Positions 33,187-40,936 of a DNA stretch of 41,914 nucleotides are shown piece by piece. Where the stretch lies: assembly GCA_046727175.1 (NCBI GenBank), contig JBKPCD010000166.1, positions 1 through 41,914 of the forward strand, written 5' to 3'. The notes beneath the pieces were generated by a model. That model saw nothing but the letters and a program-made list of their open reading frames with translations. It did no database searches and was not told the DNA's origin. This DNA comes from JBKPCD01 sp046727175 (lineage in GTDB: Bacteria > Acidobacteriota > Vicinamibacteria > Vicinamibacterales > 2-12-FULL-66-21). Both the position numbers and the translations under genes were made by a program. Position 1 is the first letter of the stretch. Every line of letters begins with the position of its first letter.

Positions 33187-34956
33187 ATGAAGATCCTGGG
33201 CATCTCCGCGCACTACCACGATGCCGCCGCAGCGCTCGTCGTGGACGGGGTGCCGATCTGCGCCGTGCAGGAAGAGCGCTTGTCGCGGCACAAGGGCGAC
33301 GCCTCGTTTCCGGTTGGGGCGATCGAGTGGTGCCTGGATCACGCCGGGCTCGAGCCGGCTGATCTCGACGCGGTCGTCTTCTACGAGCGCAGCATGCTGA
33401 AGTTCGAGCGGATACTCACCTGCGCGCTGCGCGCGTTTCCCCGTTCCTGGCGATCCTTTCCACACGCAATCAAGAACTCGCTCGGCGAAAAGGTCTGGAT
33501 GCGCGGCATCATCTCGTCGTACCTCGGTGTGCCGCGGAACAAGATCTTCTTCACCGCGCACCACGCGGCGCACGCGGCTGCCGCTTTCTTCACCGCGCCG
33601 ACGGGTCACGCCGCAATCCTCACGGCCGACGGCGTCGGTGAGTGGGCCACACTCACGGTTGGACACGGCGAACGGCGTCCGGACGGCGGCACTGATATCA
33701 CTCTCCAGCACGAAATCAGATACCCGCACTCGCTCGGCATGCTGTATTCGACGTTCACCGCATACCTCGGCTTCGCGGTGAATGAGGACGAGTACAAGGT
33801 GATGGGGCTCGCCGCCTACGGCCGTCCGACGATGAGCGACCAGGCACGCAAGCTGATTCGCCGCACGCCGGACGGCGCGTTCGCACTCGTCCCGGAATAC
33901 TTCGAGTACCACACCACAGCGAACCGATCGTATTCGAGCCGGTTCATCGAGCTGTTCGGCCCGCCGCGCAATGCGTACGAGCCAATCGATCTCGAGACCG
34001 CCGAAGGACGACGCTTTGCCGATTGCGCGGCGAGCGTGCAGCGTGTGCTCGAAGACACGCTGGTCGACATCACACGAGCGCTCCATCGCAGAACGGGGTT
34101 GCCTGACCTCTGTTTTGGCGGTGGCGTGGCGCTCAACGGCGTCGCCAACGCACGAATCCTCGCGGAGTCAGGATTCGAGCGTCTGTTCGTTCCGTCGGCG
34201 CCCGGCGATGCGGGCTGCGCGCTGGGAGCGGCGCTCTATGCCGATCGCATCTATTTCCAGAACCCGGATCGGGCCGTTCCGGATCATCCGTTCTGGGGCC
34301 CGACCGTGGATGCGCAAGAACTGGCACGAGCCGCGCGCGAGGACGGTCAGGCGGTCGAAGAGCTCGATGAGAGCGCGCTGATTGAACGGATCGCCGACGA
34401 ACTCACCGCCGGCCGTATCGTCGGGTGGATGGACGGCGCGTCCGAGTTCGGACCGCGCGCCCTCGGCCATCGGAGCATTCTCGCTGCACCCCATTCACGC
34501 GCGACGCGCGATCGACTCAATCGCGACATCAAGTACCGGGAGGAGTTCCGGCCGTTCGCGCCGGTGACGACGATCGAGATGGCCGACCGCTATTTCGATC
34601 TGCCGCCCGGCGGCACGCGGCTGGCTCGCTTCATGTCGGGGGTATTTCCCGTACGGCCTGAGTGGCGCGACAAGCTCGCAGCGATCACACACGTCGACGG
34701 GTCGGCTCGGGTCCAGGCGCTCGAGCGCGACATGGCGCCCCGCTTGTACGCGCTGCTCGAAGCCTACGGCCGTCGCACCGGTACACCGGTGCTGCTCAAC
34801 ACGTCGTTCAACGTAGCCGGAGAACCGATCGTCAATCGTGCACTCGAGGGGTATTCGACGTTCCGGCGCTGTGGTATCGACGTGCTCGTCGCAGGTCCGA
34901 CGCTCGTGATGAAACGCGTCGCGTCGCCGGCGACGGTGAAGGAGGCGGTCGCATGA
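33187..34956 (+). CDS. NodU/CmcH-type O-carbamoyltransferase
   Basis: A 589-residue enzyme that makes carbamoyl-adenylate from carbamoyl phosphate and ATP, then transfers the carbamoyl group to a hydroxyl. The N-terminal Kae1-like domain has ILGISAHYHDAAAALVVDG, CAVQEERLSRHKGD, the metal-binding HHAAHAAAAFF and LTADGVGEWATLTVG. The middle has SLGMLYSTFTAYLGF and GGGVALNGVAN. The C-terminal YrdC-like part has SEFGPRALGHRSILA, DIKYREEFRPFAPV and NTSFNVAGEPIV. Length and motif order match the SxtI/NodU/TobZ group. ATG 33187 follows the upstream stop by one base. The acceptor is unknown; the next gene overlaps by four bases (ATGA). Confidence 0.93.
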   Translation: MKILGISAHYHDAAAALVVDGVPICAVQEERLSRHKGDASFPVGAIEWCLDHAGLEPADLDAVVFYERSMLKFERILTCALRAFPRSWRSFPHAIKNSLGEKVWMRGIISSYLGVPRNKIFFTAHHAAHAAAAFFTAPTGHAAILTADGVGEWATLTVGHGERRPDGGTDITLQHEIRYPHSLGMLYSTFTAYLGFAVNEDEYKVMGLAAYGRPTMSDQARKLIRRTPDGAFALVPEYFEYHTTANRSYSSRFIELFGPPRNAYEPIDLETAEGRRFADCAASVQRVLEDTLVDITRALHRRTGLPDLCFGGGVALNGVANARILAESGFERLFVPSAPGDAGCALGAALYADRIYFQNPDRAVPDHPFWGPTVDAQELARAAREDGQAVEELDESALIERIADELTAGRIVGWMDGASEFGPRALGHRSILAAPHSRATRDRLNRDIKYREEFRPFAPVTTIEMADRYFDLPPGGTRLARFMSGVFPVRPEWRDKLAAITHVDGSARVQALERDMAPRLYALLEAYGRRTGTPVLLNTSFNVAGEPIVNRALEGYSTFRRCGIDVLVAGPTLVMKRVASPATVKEAVA

Positions 34957-35165
34957 TCAACAGACCTGGCGGGATGCGGCGCCGGGTGATCATCCTCCGG
35001 AGCGCCGGCGGCTCGATCGCGGATCTCGTACGCGGGCTCTGGCGAAGCGACTCCGGAAAACGCTGGCTCGTCCCGTTGGCAGTCTTTCTCTGCCTGTTTG
35101 GTCTCGTGCTGATTCTCGCGGCGACGGTTGAGGTGTTGGCGCCATTCATTTACGCGATCTTCTGA
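34953..35165 (+). CDS. DUF5989 small membrane protein
   Basis: A 70-residue protein with one membrane helix (WLVPLAVFLCLFGLVLILAA) and a conserved tail EVLAPFIYAIF. The order, basic N-terminus with LW-----KRWWL-P-like segment, single helix, APFIY-IF end, matches DUF5989 proteins. These are encoded beside carbamoyltransferases in many bacteria, including cyanobacterial saxitoxin-type clusters. ATG 34953 overlaps the carbamoyltransferase stop. It probably tethers or stabilises the carbamoyltransferase at the membrane, which is inference from constant synteny. Confidence 0.8.
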   Translation: MINRPGGMRRRVIILRSAGGSIADLVRGLWRSDSGKRWLVPLAVFLCLFGLVLILAATVEVLAPFIYAIF

Positions 35166-35168
35166 CGG

Positions 35169-36125
35169 ATGGACGCGTTCCGCGAGGTGCTCGCCTGCCC
35201 GAGGTGTGCGGATCGGCTCGCGGCCGATTGGTCGTGCGGTGGCTGCGGCGCTCGCTTCACCGCGCCAGACGGCGTCCCGAACCTGCGGCTGCCGGGCGAT
35301 GCGCGGACCGAGGCGGTCCGCCGCTTCTACGAGCGTACACCCTTTCCCGGGTACCCCCCGCACGATAGCCTGCACATGCTTCGCGCCAGAGCCGAACGGA
35401 GCCTGTTTGCGCCGCTACTGGACCAGGCCGTCCCCGGCGATGCGCGGATCGTCGAGATCGGTTGCGGGACGGGCCAGATGTGCCTGTACCTGTCGCGCGC
35501 GGATCGGCTGGTTGTGGGGATCGATCTGGCGCGCGCGGCGCTGTTGCTTGGCGCATCGGCTGCGCGACGCTTCAACCTCGATCGCGTCCTCTTCGTCGAG
35601 ACAGATCTCCAAAGGCCCGCTTTGAAGAGGGGCTCGTTCGATGTGGTCTACTGCTCGGGCGTCGTGCACCACACGCCGAATCCGCGCGCGTCATTCGCCC
35701 GTCTCGCGCAGCTCGCCCGCCCTGGCGGAACCATCGTGCTTGGCGTGTACAACGTATTCGCCCGCATTCCGCTTCGACTGCGGCGTTCCATCGCGCGGCT
35801 CACCGGCTTCCGGCTGATCCCGTTCGATCCCGTACTACGCGATCGACGACACGAACCGGCGCGGCGTGAAGCGTGGCTGCGCGATCAGTATCAACATCCC
35901 GAGGAGCATCGTCACACCCTCGCGGAGGTGCAGAGCTGGTTCCAGGAGAATGGTGTCGAGTACCTGCGGACGTATCCCAGCGCGATGCTCACCGACCAAT
36001 CGAACGGCTTAATCGCTCGTGCGGACGACAATTGGCGGCTCGAAGGTTGGCTGGCGCAACTGGGATGGATTGGCAAGCTGGGTCGTGAGGGCGGCTTGTT
36101 CTTCACGATCGGCCGGCGCACCTGA
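35169..36125 (+). CDS. Zinc-ribbon class I SAM-dependent methyltransferase
   Basis: A 318-residue enzyme. The N-terminus is a Trm112-like zinc ribbon with Cys10, Cys13, Cys23 and Cys26 (ACPRCADRL, SCGGCGARF). A Rossmann methyltransferase domain follows: SAM motif I IVEIGCGTGQ (94-103), acidic end of strand 2 in VGIDLARAAL, motif post-I VETDLQRPAL, and FDVVYCSGVVHHTPNP (motif IV). RRFYERTPFPGYPPHD before motif I is shared with methyltransferases in glycan and lipid clusters. It begins 3 bases after DUF5989. The methyl acceptor is unknown; the same substrate as the carbamoyltransferase is likely from coupling. Confidence 0.88.
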   Translation: MDAFREVLACPRCADRLAADWSCGGCGARFTAPDGVPNLRLPGDARTEAVRRFYERTPFPGYPPHDSLHMLRARAERSLFAPLLDQAVPGDARIVEIGCGTGQMCLYLSRADRLVVGIDLARAALLLGASAARRFNLDRVLFVETDLQRPALKRGSFDVVYCSGVVHHTPNPRASFARLAQLARPGGTIVLGVYNVFARIPLRLRRSIARLTGFRLIPFDPVLRDRRHEPARREAWLRDQYQHPEEHRHTLAEVQSWFQENGVEYLRTYPSAMLTDQSNGLIARADDNWRLEGWLAQLGWIGKLGREGGLFFTIGRRT

Positions 36126-36144
36126 GGGCGGCACGAGGTTTTGG

Positions 36145-37377
36145 ATGGCGAGCACTCCAGTAGGCGAGCGTCGCAACGCTGGGGCCGCAGTGCGCCCACT
36201 GAAGCTCGCACGCTCCCAACTGAACGTGTGGTCACGTCCTCATGTGCCGCCGGCCAAAGGCGCCATGCCGCGCCTGGAGATCGAAATCGTGATCGCCGCG
36301 ATCGGCGTGGCTCTTGTCGGCGCAGCGCTCATAGTGAACCAGCGCTGGTTTGACAAGCATTTTCTGCCCTCGCTCTTCCTGCCGCGTCGTTGGTACCTGG
36401 TGATCCACACCGCTTGTCGGTGGTTGATGGTGGCCCTCGGCGTGTCGCTCGCGTTCGGTGCACGGCCCGTTGCTGCGCGGCTGACCGCGCGAAGGCCGCG
36501 ACAGATTTTCCCGATTGCGATCGCTGCCGTGTTGGCGCTCGGCGCGAGCGAGCTGGTGCTTCGTCGCGTGCACCTTCGCCCAACCGAGTGGCTCCTGCCC
36601 GCGGAAGAACCACGTCGCCGGCCCGATCCGCGGCTGGGCTGGGCGTTCGTGCCTGCGCGTACCGGGCGCAGCACACTCGGTGGCCGCGCGATCGAGTACG
36701 CGCTCGACTCGTCCGGCTACCGCGTCCGACGTTTGGATGAACCCGTCGATCCCGAGCGTCCCACAATCCTGTTCACCGGTGAGTCGGTGATGTTCGGCGA
36801 AGGACTCACGTGGGAGGAGACCGTGCCGGCACAGGTTGGCGCGATGATGCAGGTTCAGAGCGCAAATATGGCCGTTCACGGCTACAGCACCGATCAGGCG
36901 TATCTCCAGCTTCAGACGGAATTGCCGCGTTTTCGGCAGCCCATGGCGGTGGTCACTTTATTCATGACGGCACTTTTCGGCCGCAATCTCGATGACGATC
37001 GGCCACATCTCGGGCCGGGGCTGGCCTGGCTGCCGGCAGAACACCACGCGCGGCTCGTATCGCTTGCGCGACTGGTTGTACCGTACCGCCGCGAAGAAAC
37101 CGTTGAACGCGGGATCAGTGTCACGCGCGAAGTCCTTCGTGCTACGGTGCAATTGGCGCGCGCACGTGGGGCCGCGCCGCTCATCGTCGTGCCCCAGTTC
37201 GGCGCGGAGGAACCAGTCGAAGAGATGCTGCGGCGCCGGATTCTCGAAGACGCCGGCTTGCCATACGCGTTTGTCGAGATCGATCCGACCTGGCGACTGC
37301 CGTGGGACCGTCATCCAAACGCGAGGGCGGCACATGTCATTGCGACTGCCGTTGCTGCACGACTGCGAAGCCGTTAA
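36145..37377 (+). CDS. Membrane-anchored SGNH-hydrolase-like protein
   Basis: About 410 residues and the last gene of the cassette. Two membrane segments lie near the N-terminus (EIVIAAIGVALVGAALIV; IFPIAIAAVLALGASELVL). An SGNH domain follows with TILFTGESVMFGEGLTW, where the usual GDS is GES; the nucleophile Ser is kept. The asparagine block is SANMAVHGYSTDQAYLQL and the histidine block WDRHPNARAAHVIA. This pattern resembles SGNH proteins of exopolysaccharide and O-antigen clusters that add or remove acyl groups. ATG 36145 has GAGG upstream; ATG 36265 is an alternative close to the first helix. It probably acts at the outer face of the membrane on the same product. Confidence 0.8.
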   Translation: MASTPVGERRNAGAAVRPLKLARSQLNVWSRPHVPPAKGAMPRLEIEIVIAAIGVALVGAALIVNQRWFDKHFLPSLFLPRRWYLVIHTACRWLMVALGVSLAFGARPVAARLTARRPRQIFPIAIAAVLALGASELVLRRVHLRPTEWLLPAEEPRRRPDPRLGWAFVPARTGRSTLGGRAIEYALDSSGYRVRRLDEPVDPERPTILFTGESVMFGEGLTWEETVPAQVGAMMQVQSANMAVHGYSTDQAYLQLQTELPRFRQPMAVVTLFMTALFGRNLDDDRPHLGPGLAWLPAEHHARLVSLARLVVPYRREETVERGISVTREVLRATVQLARARGAAPLIVVPQFGAEEPVEEMLRRRILEDAGLPYAFVEIDPTWRLPWDRHPNARAAHVIATAVAARLRSR

Positions 37378-37560
37378 CACGATCCAGAACATCACTCCGA
37401 ATTTTGCAGTTTGCCCTGCCAGTGCGCCAATCAGGCCTGGGGCCTGCTGAGCGGCTGCTATTCACCTCCAGGGCGTGCGGATGGACCTTCCCGTGGCTGG
37501 ACACCGTGGCACGCGCGGCAGTACGCCACAATCGACGCTCTGTCCAGGCGGTGGGCACCG

Positions 37561-38799
37561 GCCCGGTACGGACTCGTGGCACCTCTCGCACGACGACACC
37601 GAGGGCGAGCGCGGCGACCGCGAGCCACGGCAGCCAGCGCGAGCGCGACCTTGCTGCAACGGCATGGCCCGCCTCGGACAGTCCGGGAATGACTTCGTCG
37701 ATTGGTTCGATCTCGACCCTGGTATCGCCGATGTCCTGAAAGCGTCGCTTCGGATCCTTCGCGAGGCAGCGGAACAGCAGTCGTCGAACGTGTGCCGGTG
37801 TCTCTGCTGGAAGGTGCGTCTAGTCCGGATCGTCCTTGACCACAGCCGCGAGCAGATCCGTCACCGTCTCGCCCTGGAACGTTGGCGTCCCGGTGAGCAT
37901 CTCGAACAATACGCAGCCAAACGCCCAGATGTCGGCGCGCTCGTCGACCGTCAGCCCTTTTGCCTGTTCGGGCGCCAGTAGGCCGCGGTGCCGAGAATGA
38001 TGCCGTCGCGGGTGGCGGCGGTGTCGTGCGACGGAGACTGCTCGGAGTTCAGGACCGCGCTCGACTCCGACGCCAGCGCCTTTGCGAGTCCGAAGTCGAG
38101 CACCTTGACGACCGCGTCGGTCCGCACCTTGATGTTGGACGGTTTCAGATCGCGATGCACGATCCCAGGCTCGTGCGCGGCTTCCAGGGCCTCGGCGATC
38201 TGCCTCGCAATCGGCAGCGCGCGATCCAGCGGAATGGGCCCTCTCGCGATCCGATCGGCCAGAGTCGGCCCCTCGACCAACTCCAACACCAGAGCCTGCA
38301 GCGCGGTTGATTCCTCGAGACCGTAGATGGCGGCGATGTTCGGATGATTCAGCGCGGCGAGGAGCTTCGCTTCGCGCCTGAACCTGGCCAGGCGGCCGGG
38401 GTCACGCGCGAACAGATCGGGCACTTTGAGCGCGACGTCGCGATTCAGCCTCGTACGCGGGCGCGATAGACCTCGCCCATCGCGCCAGCGCCGAGCAGGG
38501 CAACGATCTCGTAGCTGCCGACCCGATGCTGAGGGTCGAAATCGTGCGGGGCTGCGATTCTCTCGTCGAGGTAATGACAGCCGCCGGAGCATCAGCGAGG
38601 ACGGCCCTGCCGGCTTCGTGCACGCGATCGAGAAAGCTGGCTTCAGCCCGTGTCTGACGCCAGCAGCGACTCCACTTCGCGCCGCAACGCCTCATCGTCG
38701 CCGGCCGCCGCGGACAGAAACGCGGTGCGCTCTGCGGCCGGCCGTTCCACGGCGGCCTGGAAGAGCGCCTTGATGCGCTGCCATCGCTCGTCAATCACG
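37561..38799 (-). pseudogene. Decayed Ser/Thr protein kinase
   Basis: Reads as an acidobacterial kinase broken at several places. From GTG 38799 the leader IDERWQRIKALFQAAVERPA then AFLSAAAGDDEALRREVESL ends at a TGA. A shifted frame gives ASFLDRVHEAGRAVLADA, and another shifted frame gives VGSYEIVALLGAGAMGEVYR (ATP loop). After another shift, DVALKVPDLFARD, FRREAKLLAALNHPNIAAIY, GIVHRDLKPSNIKV and VLDFGLAKA follow. Yet another shift leads to APEQAKGLTVDERADIWAFG. A TAG near 37820 replaces the expected Trp, and the protein fades after a membrane helix (LPWLAVAALALGVVV). The usual C-terminal sensor domain is missing. Multiple lesions exclude simple sequencing error. Confidence 0.88.
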
Positions 38800-39042
38800 G
38801 TCGTGGCCCACGTTCATCGCCACGCGGCCAATAAGCGAGGCGGTGCTCGTCGACGAACCGCGGATACGCTTCGTGCACCCGCGCGCCGGCTGCAGGGTGT
38901 AACCGACTCGTTCCCATCCAAGCTGACGCGCCGCGATCCGCCGGAGCTCCTCGCACACGAGCGGCAGCAGCTGACCGAGCGCGCCGCGCTCGCCACGGCT
39001 CCAGTCAGTGAAAAGTGCCGTCACAACGTGACCCGAGGCCAT
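38796..39042 (-). pseudogene. Truncated ECF sigma factor of the acidobacterial type
   Basis: ATG 39042 opens VTALFTDWSRGERGALGQLL then VCEELRRIAARQLGWERVGY and TLQP, which is the start of the ECF-like sigma factors (TIGR02999-like) that are paired with kinases in Acidobacteriota. Near 38890 a frameshift is needed to continue with RVHEAYPRFVDEHRLAYW, and then most of regions 2 and 4 are absent. Its shifted frame ends in TGA overlapping the GTG of the kinase (GTGA), keeping the ancestral operon junction. Normal length would be about 190 residues; under half remains. Confidence 0.8.
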
Positions 39043-39411
39043 GAATTGCTGTCAGGGTTTGGAGAATCATAGGGTCACGGCCACGGGATCGCAAACCCCT
39101 TCACCCTTGGCCTCTTCGGAATTAGCATCCCTCCACGACGCACCTGAAGGTTGGGCCATTCGTCGGGTTTCTGCCATGCAGGAAAAGGAAGTCAGCCGCA
39201 CCGCGAACTTTGTGTGAGTCAGATCGCACTTTATTTAGAACTTTCACTCGACCGATTGGCCCCTTAATTGCCAAAGCACCACGATTCCATGCAGGCCTAT
39301 CGGGGACGCGCTAAATGCGGCCCTTTTCGTCGCACGCTATCCCAGAACCGGTCACTCTCGAGGTGTCGAGTAGGTGCTGACGGGTCCTGCCAACATAACG
39401 AAGAGAGGAAC
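39043..39411. other. Non-coding leader of the HAF-repeat gene
   Basis: No supported gene. The middle part (39215-39275) is AT-richer and contains a sigma-54-like motif listed separately. A long untranslated leader of about 125 bases would follow it. Confidence 0.45.
39257..39272 (+). promoter_or_regulatory. Possible sigma-54 (-24/-12) promoter
   Basis: TGGCCCCTTAATTGCC has GG and GC at exactly the spacing of the -24/-12 elements (consensus TGGCAC-N5-TTGC). It deviates at the CA of the -24 element. It lies upstream of the HAF-repeat gene at 39412. Matches of this kind occur by chance, so this is tentative. Confidence 0.3.
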
Positions 39412-40416
39412 ATGAAACTCCGGATTCTTGGTGCGATCGGCATCACGCTCGTGCTCGCCTCGACGATGGTGCTCGGCGATTCAACCCCTTACACATTCGT
39501 CACGGTCGACATCAAAGTGCCAGATCGGTCGGGCAGTATCGTGATCCCCAAGGACATCAACGACGATGGCGTCATCGTGTCGAGCATCTCTTCCCGCTCG
39601 TGGGGCCTGGAGGCGGTCATCGCCAATCCGACAAAGAAACAAACCGCGCCATATAACGCGACTCCGTTCAACTGCGCGGGCGTGGCTTTCGCCGACGCCT
39701 CCGCCTTTTCGGTCAACGACAAGGACGACGTGACGGGATATTGCGTGATGGAACCGAACGGCTCGAGGACTTCCGGCTTTATTCTCGATCGTAACGGTAA
39801 GCGCGTCCTGCTGGACTTCCCGGGCGCTGACCACACGCTGGCTTTTGGGATAAGCGGCGGCCGGCAGGTGGTCGGGCAATACTTCAACCCGCTCCAAGTG
39901 GGCAAGTCAGGGCTTTATCGAATCCACGGGTTCAGCTGGGCAGGCGGCAAGTTCCGGACGATAGATTTCCCACTAGCCGACACGTACACCACGCTGTGGA
40001 GCGTCAGTAAGCAGGGGCAAATAATGGGTGAGTATTACAGGTTCGACCCTGCTACGAACGCGACACTGGAGCACAACTGGTTCGTGTACGACAACGGTCA
40101 GTTCAAGTTGGACTTCCCGCCCAGTCTCGAGTGGATGGGAGGTCCGGCGGTGTTCCTAGCGGATATGAACGATGATGGTCAGATAATCGGTATGCGCTAC
40201 AACGGTGGACCTGGATGGGATGGACTCTTCCTCTATAGCGACGGCACGTTCTCCGACATCGCATTACCGCCCGAGTTTGCTTTCGCTGATGTGCGCGGCA
40301 TGAACAACAAGGGACAGTTCGTCGGTATGTATGCAAAACAGGTGGGTGTGGATCCGTACGACCAGCCGATATATGAATTCCACGGCTATGTCGCGACGCC
40401 TGCACTTCGAAAATAG
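39412..40416 (+). CDS. Secreted HAF-repeat protein
   Basis: A 334-residue exported protein with a signal peptide (RILGAIGITLVLASTMVLG). The mature part repeats a pattern of DI/VNDxGxVxG: IPKDINDDGVIVSS, AFSVNDKDDVTGYC, AFGISGGRQVVGQYF, LWSVSKQGQIMGEYY, LADMNDDGQIIGMRY and VRGMNNKGQFVGMYA. Each is preceded by a HGF/F-W-FLY-DG-F segment. This is the HAF family extracellular repeat, forming a propeller-like fold of unknown function. ATG 39412 follows GAGAGGA; upstream in-frame codons lack signal-like character. Monocistronic. Confidence 0.82.
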   Translation: MKLRILGAIGITLVLASTMVLGDSTPYTFVTVDIKVPDRSGSIVIPKDINDDGVIVSSISSRSWGLEAVIANPTKKQTAPYNATPFNCAGVAFADASAFSVNDKDDVTGYCVMEPNGSRTSGFILDRNGKRVLLDFPGADHTLAFGISGGRQVVGQYFNPLQVGKSGLYRIHGFSWAGGKFRTIDFPLADTYTTLWSVSKQGQIMGEYYRFDPATNATLEHNWFVYDNGQFKLDFPPSLEWMGGPAVFLADMNDDGQIIGMRYNGGPGWDGLFLYSDGTFSDIALPPEFAFADVRGMNNKGQFVGMYAKQVGVDPYDQPIYEFHGYVATPALRK

Positions 40417-40452
40417 TCGACGCGCCGAAAGTTGTATCGACAGTTCGGGTAC

Positions 40453-40699
40453 TCAGCGGAGCTTCTTCGCCCACCTCGTGAGGATGTCCAGACCGCGTGC
40501 TGCCACGTTTCGCTCAATGACCAGAGGCGGAAGCGGCAGCACGCGAGAGCCGTGCGTGGTCACGACCAACCCCTCTTCCGGGCACGCCCTCTGAATCTCG
40601 TCGATGTAGCGACGGCCCCGCGTTGAACAGATAGCTCCCAGAGGCGCGCGCCACGTGCAGCGCCGTATGGTCTTCTCGTCCGAGGTACTTGTTCGACAT
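40453..40699 (-). pseudogene. Class III aminotransferase remnant, N- and C-termini joined
   Basis: From ATG 40699 the frame reads MSNKYLGREDHTALHVARAS then GSYLFNAG, the start of PLP-dependent class III aminotransferases (start of domain, before GRRYID). After a one-base shift near 40617 it continues GRRYIDEIQRACPEEGLVVT then THGSRVLPLPPLVIERNVAA, DILTRWAKKL, ending TGA at 40453. The second part is the family's C-terminal end. The 300 or so residues between, including the PLP lysine, are missing at about IDE/IQR. It cannot encode an active enzyme. Confidence 0.68.
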
Positions 40700-40936
40700 G
40701 TCACTTTTCCGACGCGCGCTCGGATGCATCTTCCGACGTTACGGAATCGACCAGCAAGCGTATCCCGCTCAGCGGCGGTCCTTCGAAAATGGGCCCAAGT
40801 TCCTGCCTGAAACCCGCGACGTCGTATAGATGGCGTACAGAACATGCGGGCCCGCAACCGACGAAGTCCCGTACAACTCACCTGAACCTCACCTCGAGAC
40901 GATTGCAATGGAGCACAATAGCAGGACGAGGTATCG
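40700..40936. other. Promoter region of the GH16 gene
   Basis: Non-coding by eye on both strands. It separates the minus-strand aminotransferase remnant from the GH16 gene and should hold promoters for both; no clear box pair was identified. Confidence 0.35.

Noticed and set aside
37490..37550. CRACH heme-binding motif in a minus-strand frame (SIVAYCRACHGVQP)
   Set aside because: The frame is short, lacks signal peptide and other cytochrome features, and sits at the decayed end of the kinase pseudogene. It might be a cytochrome remnant but cannot be supported.
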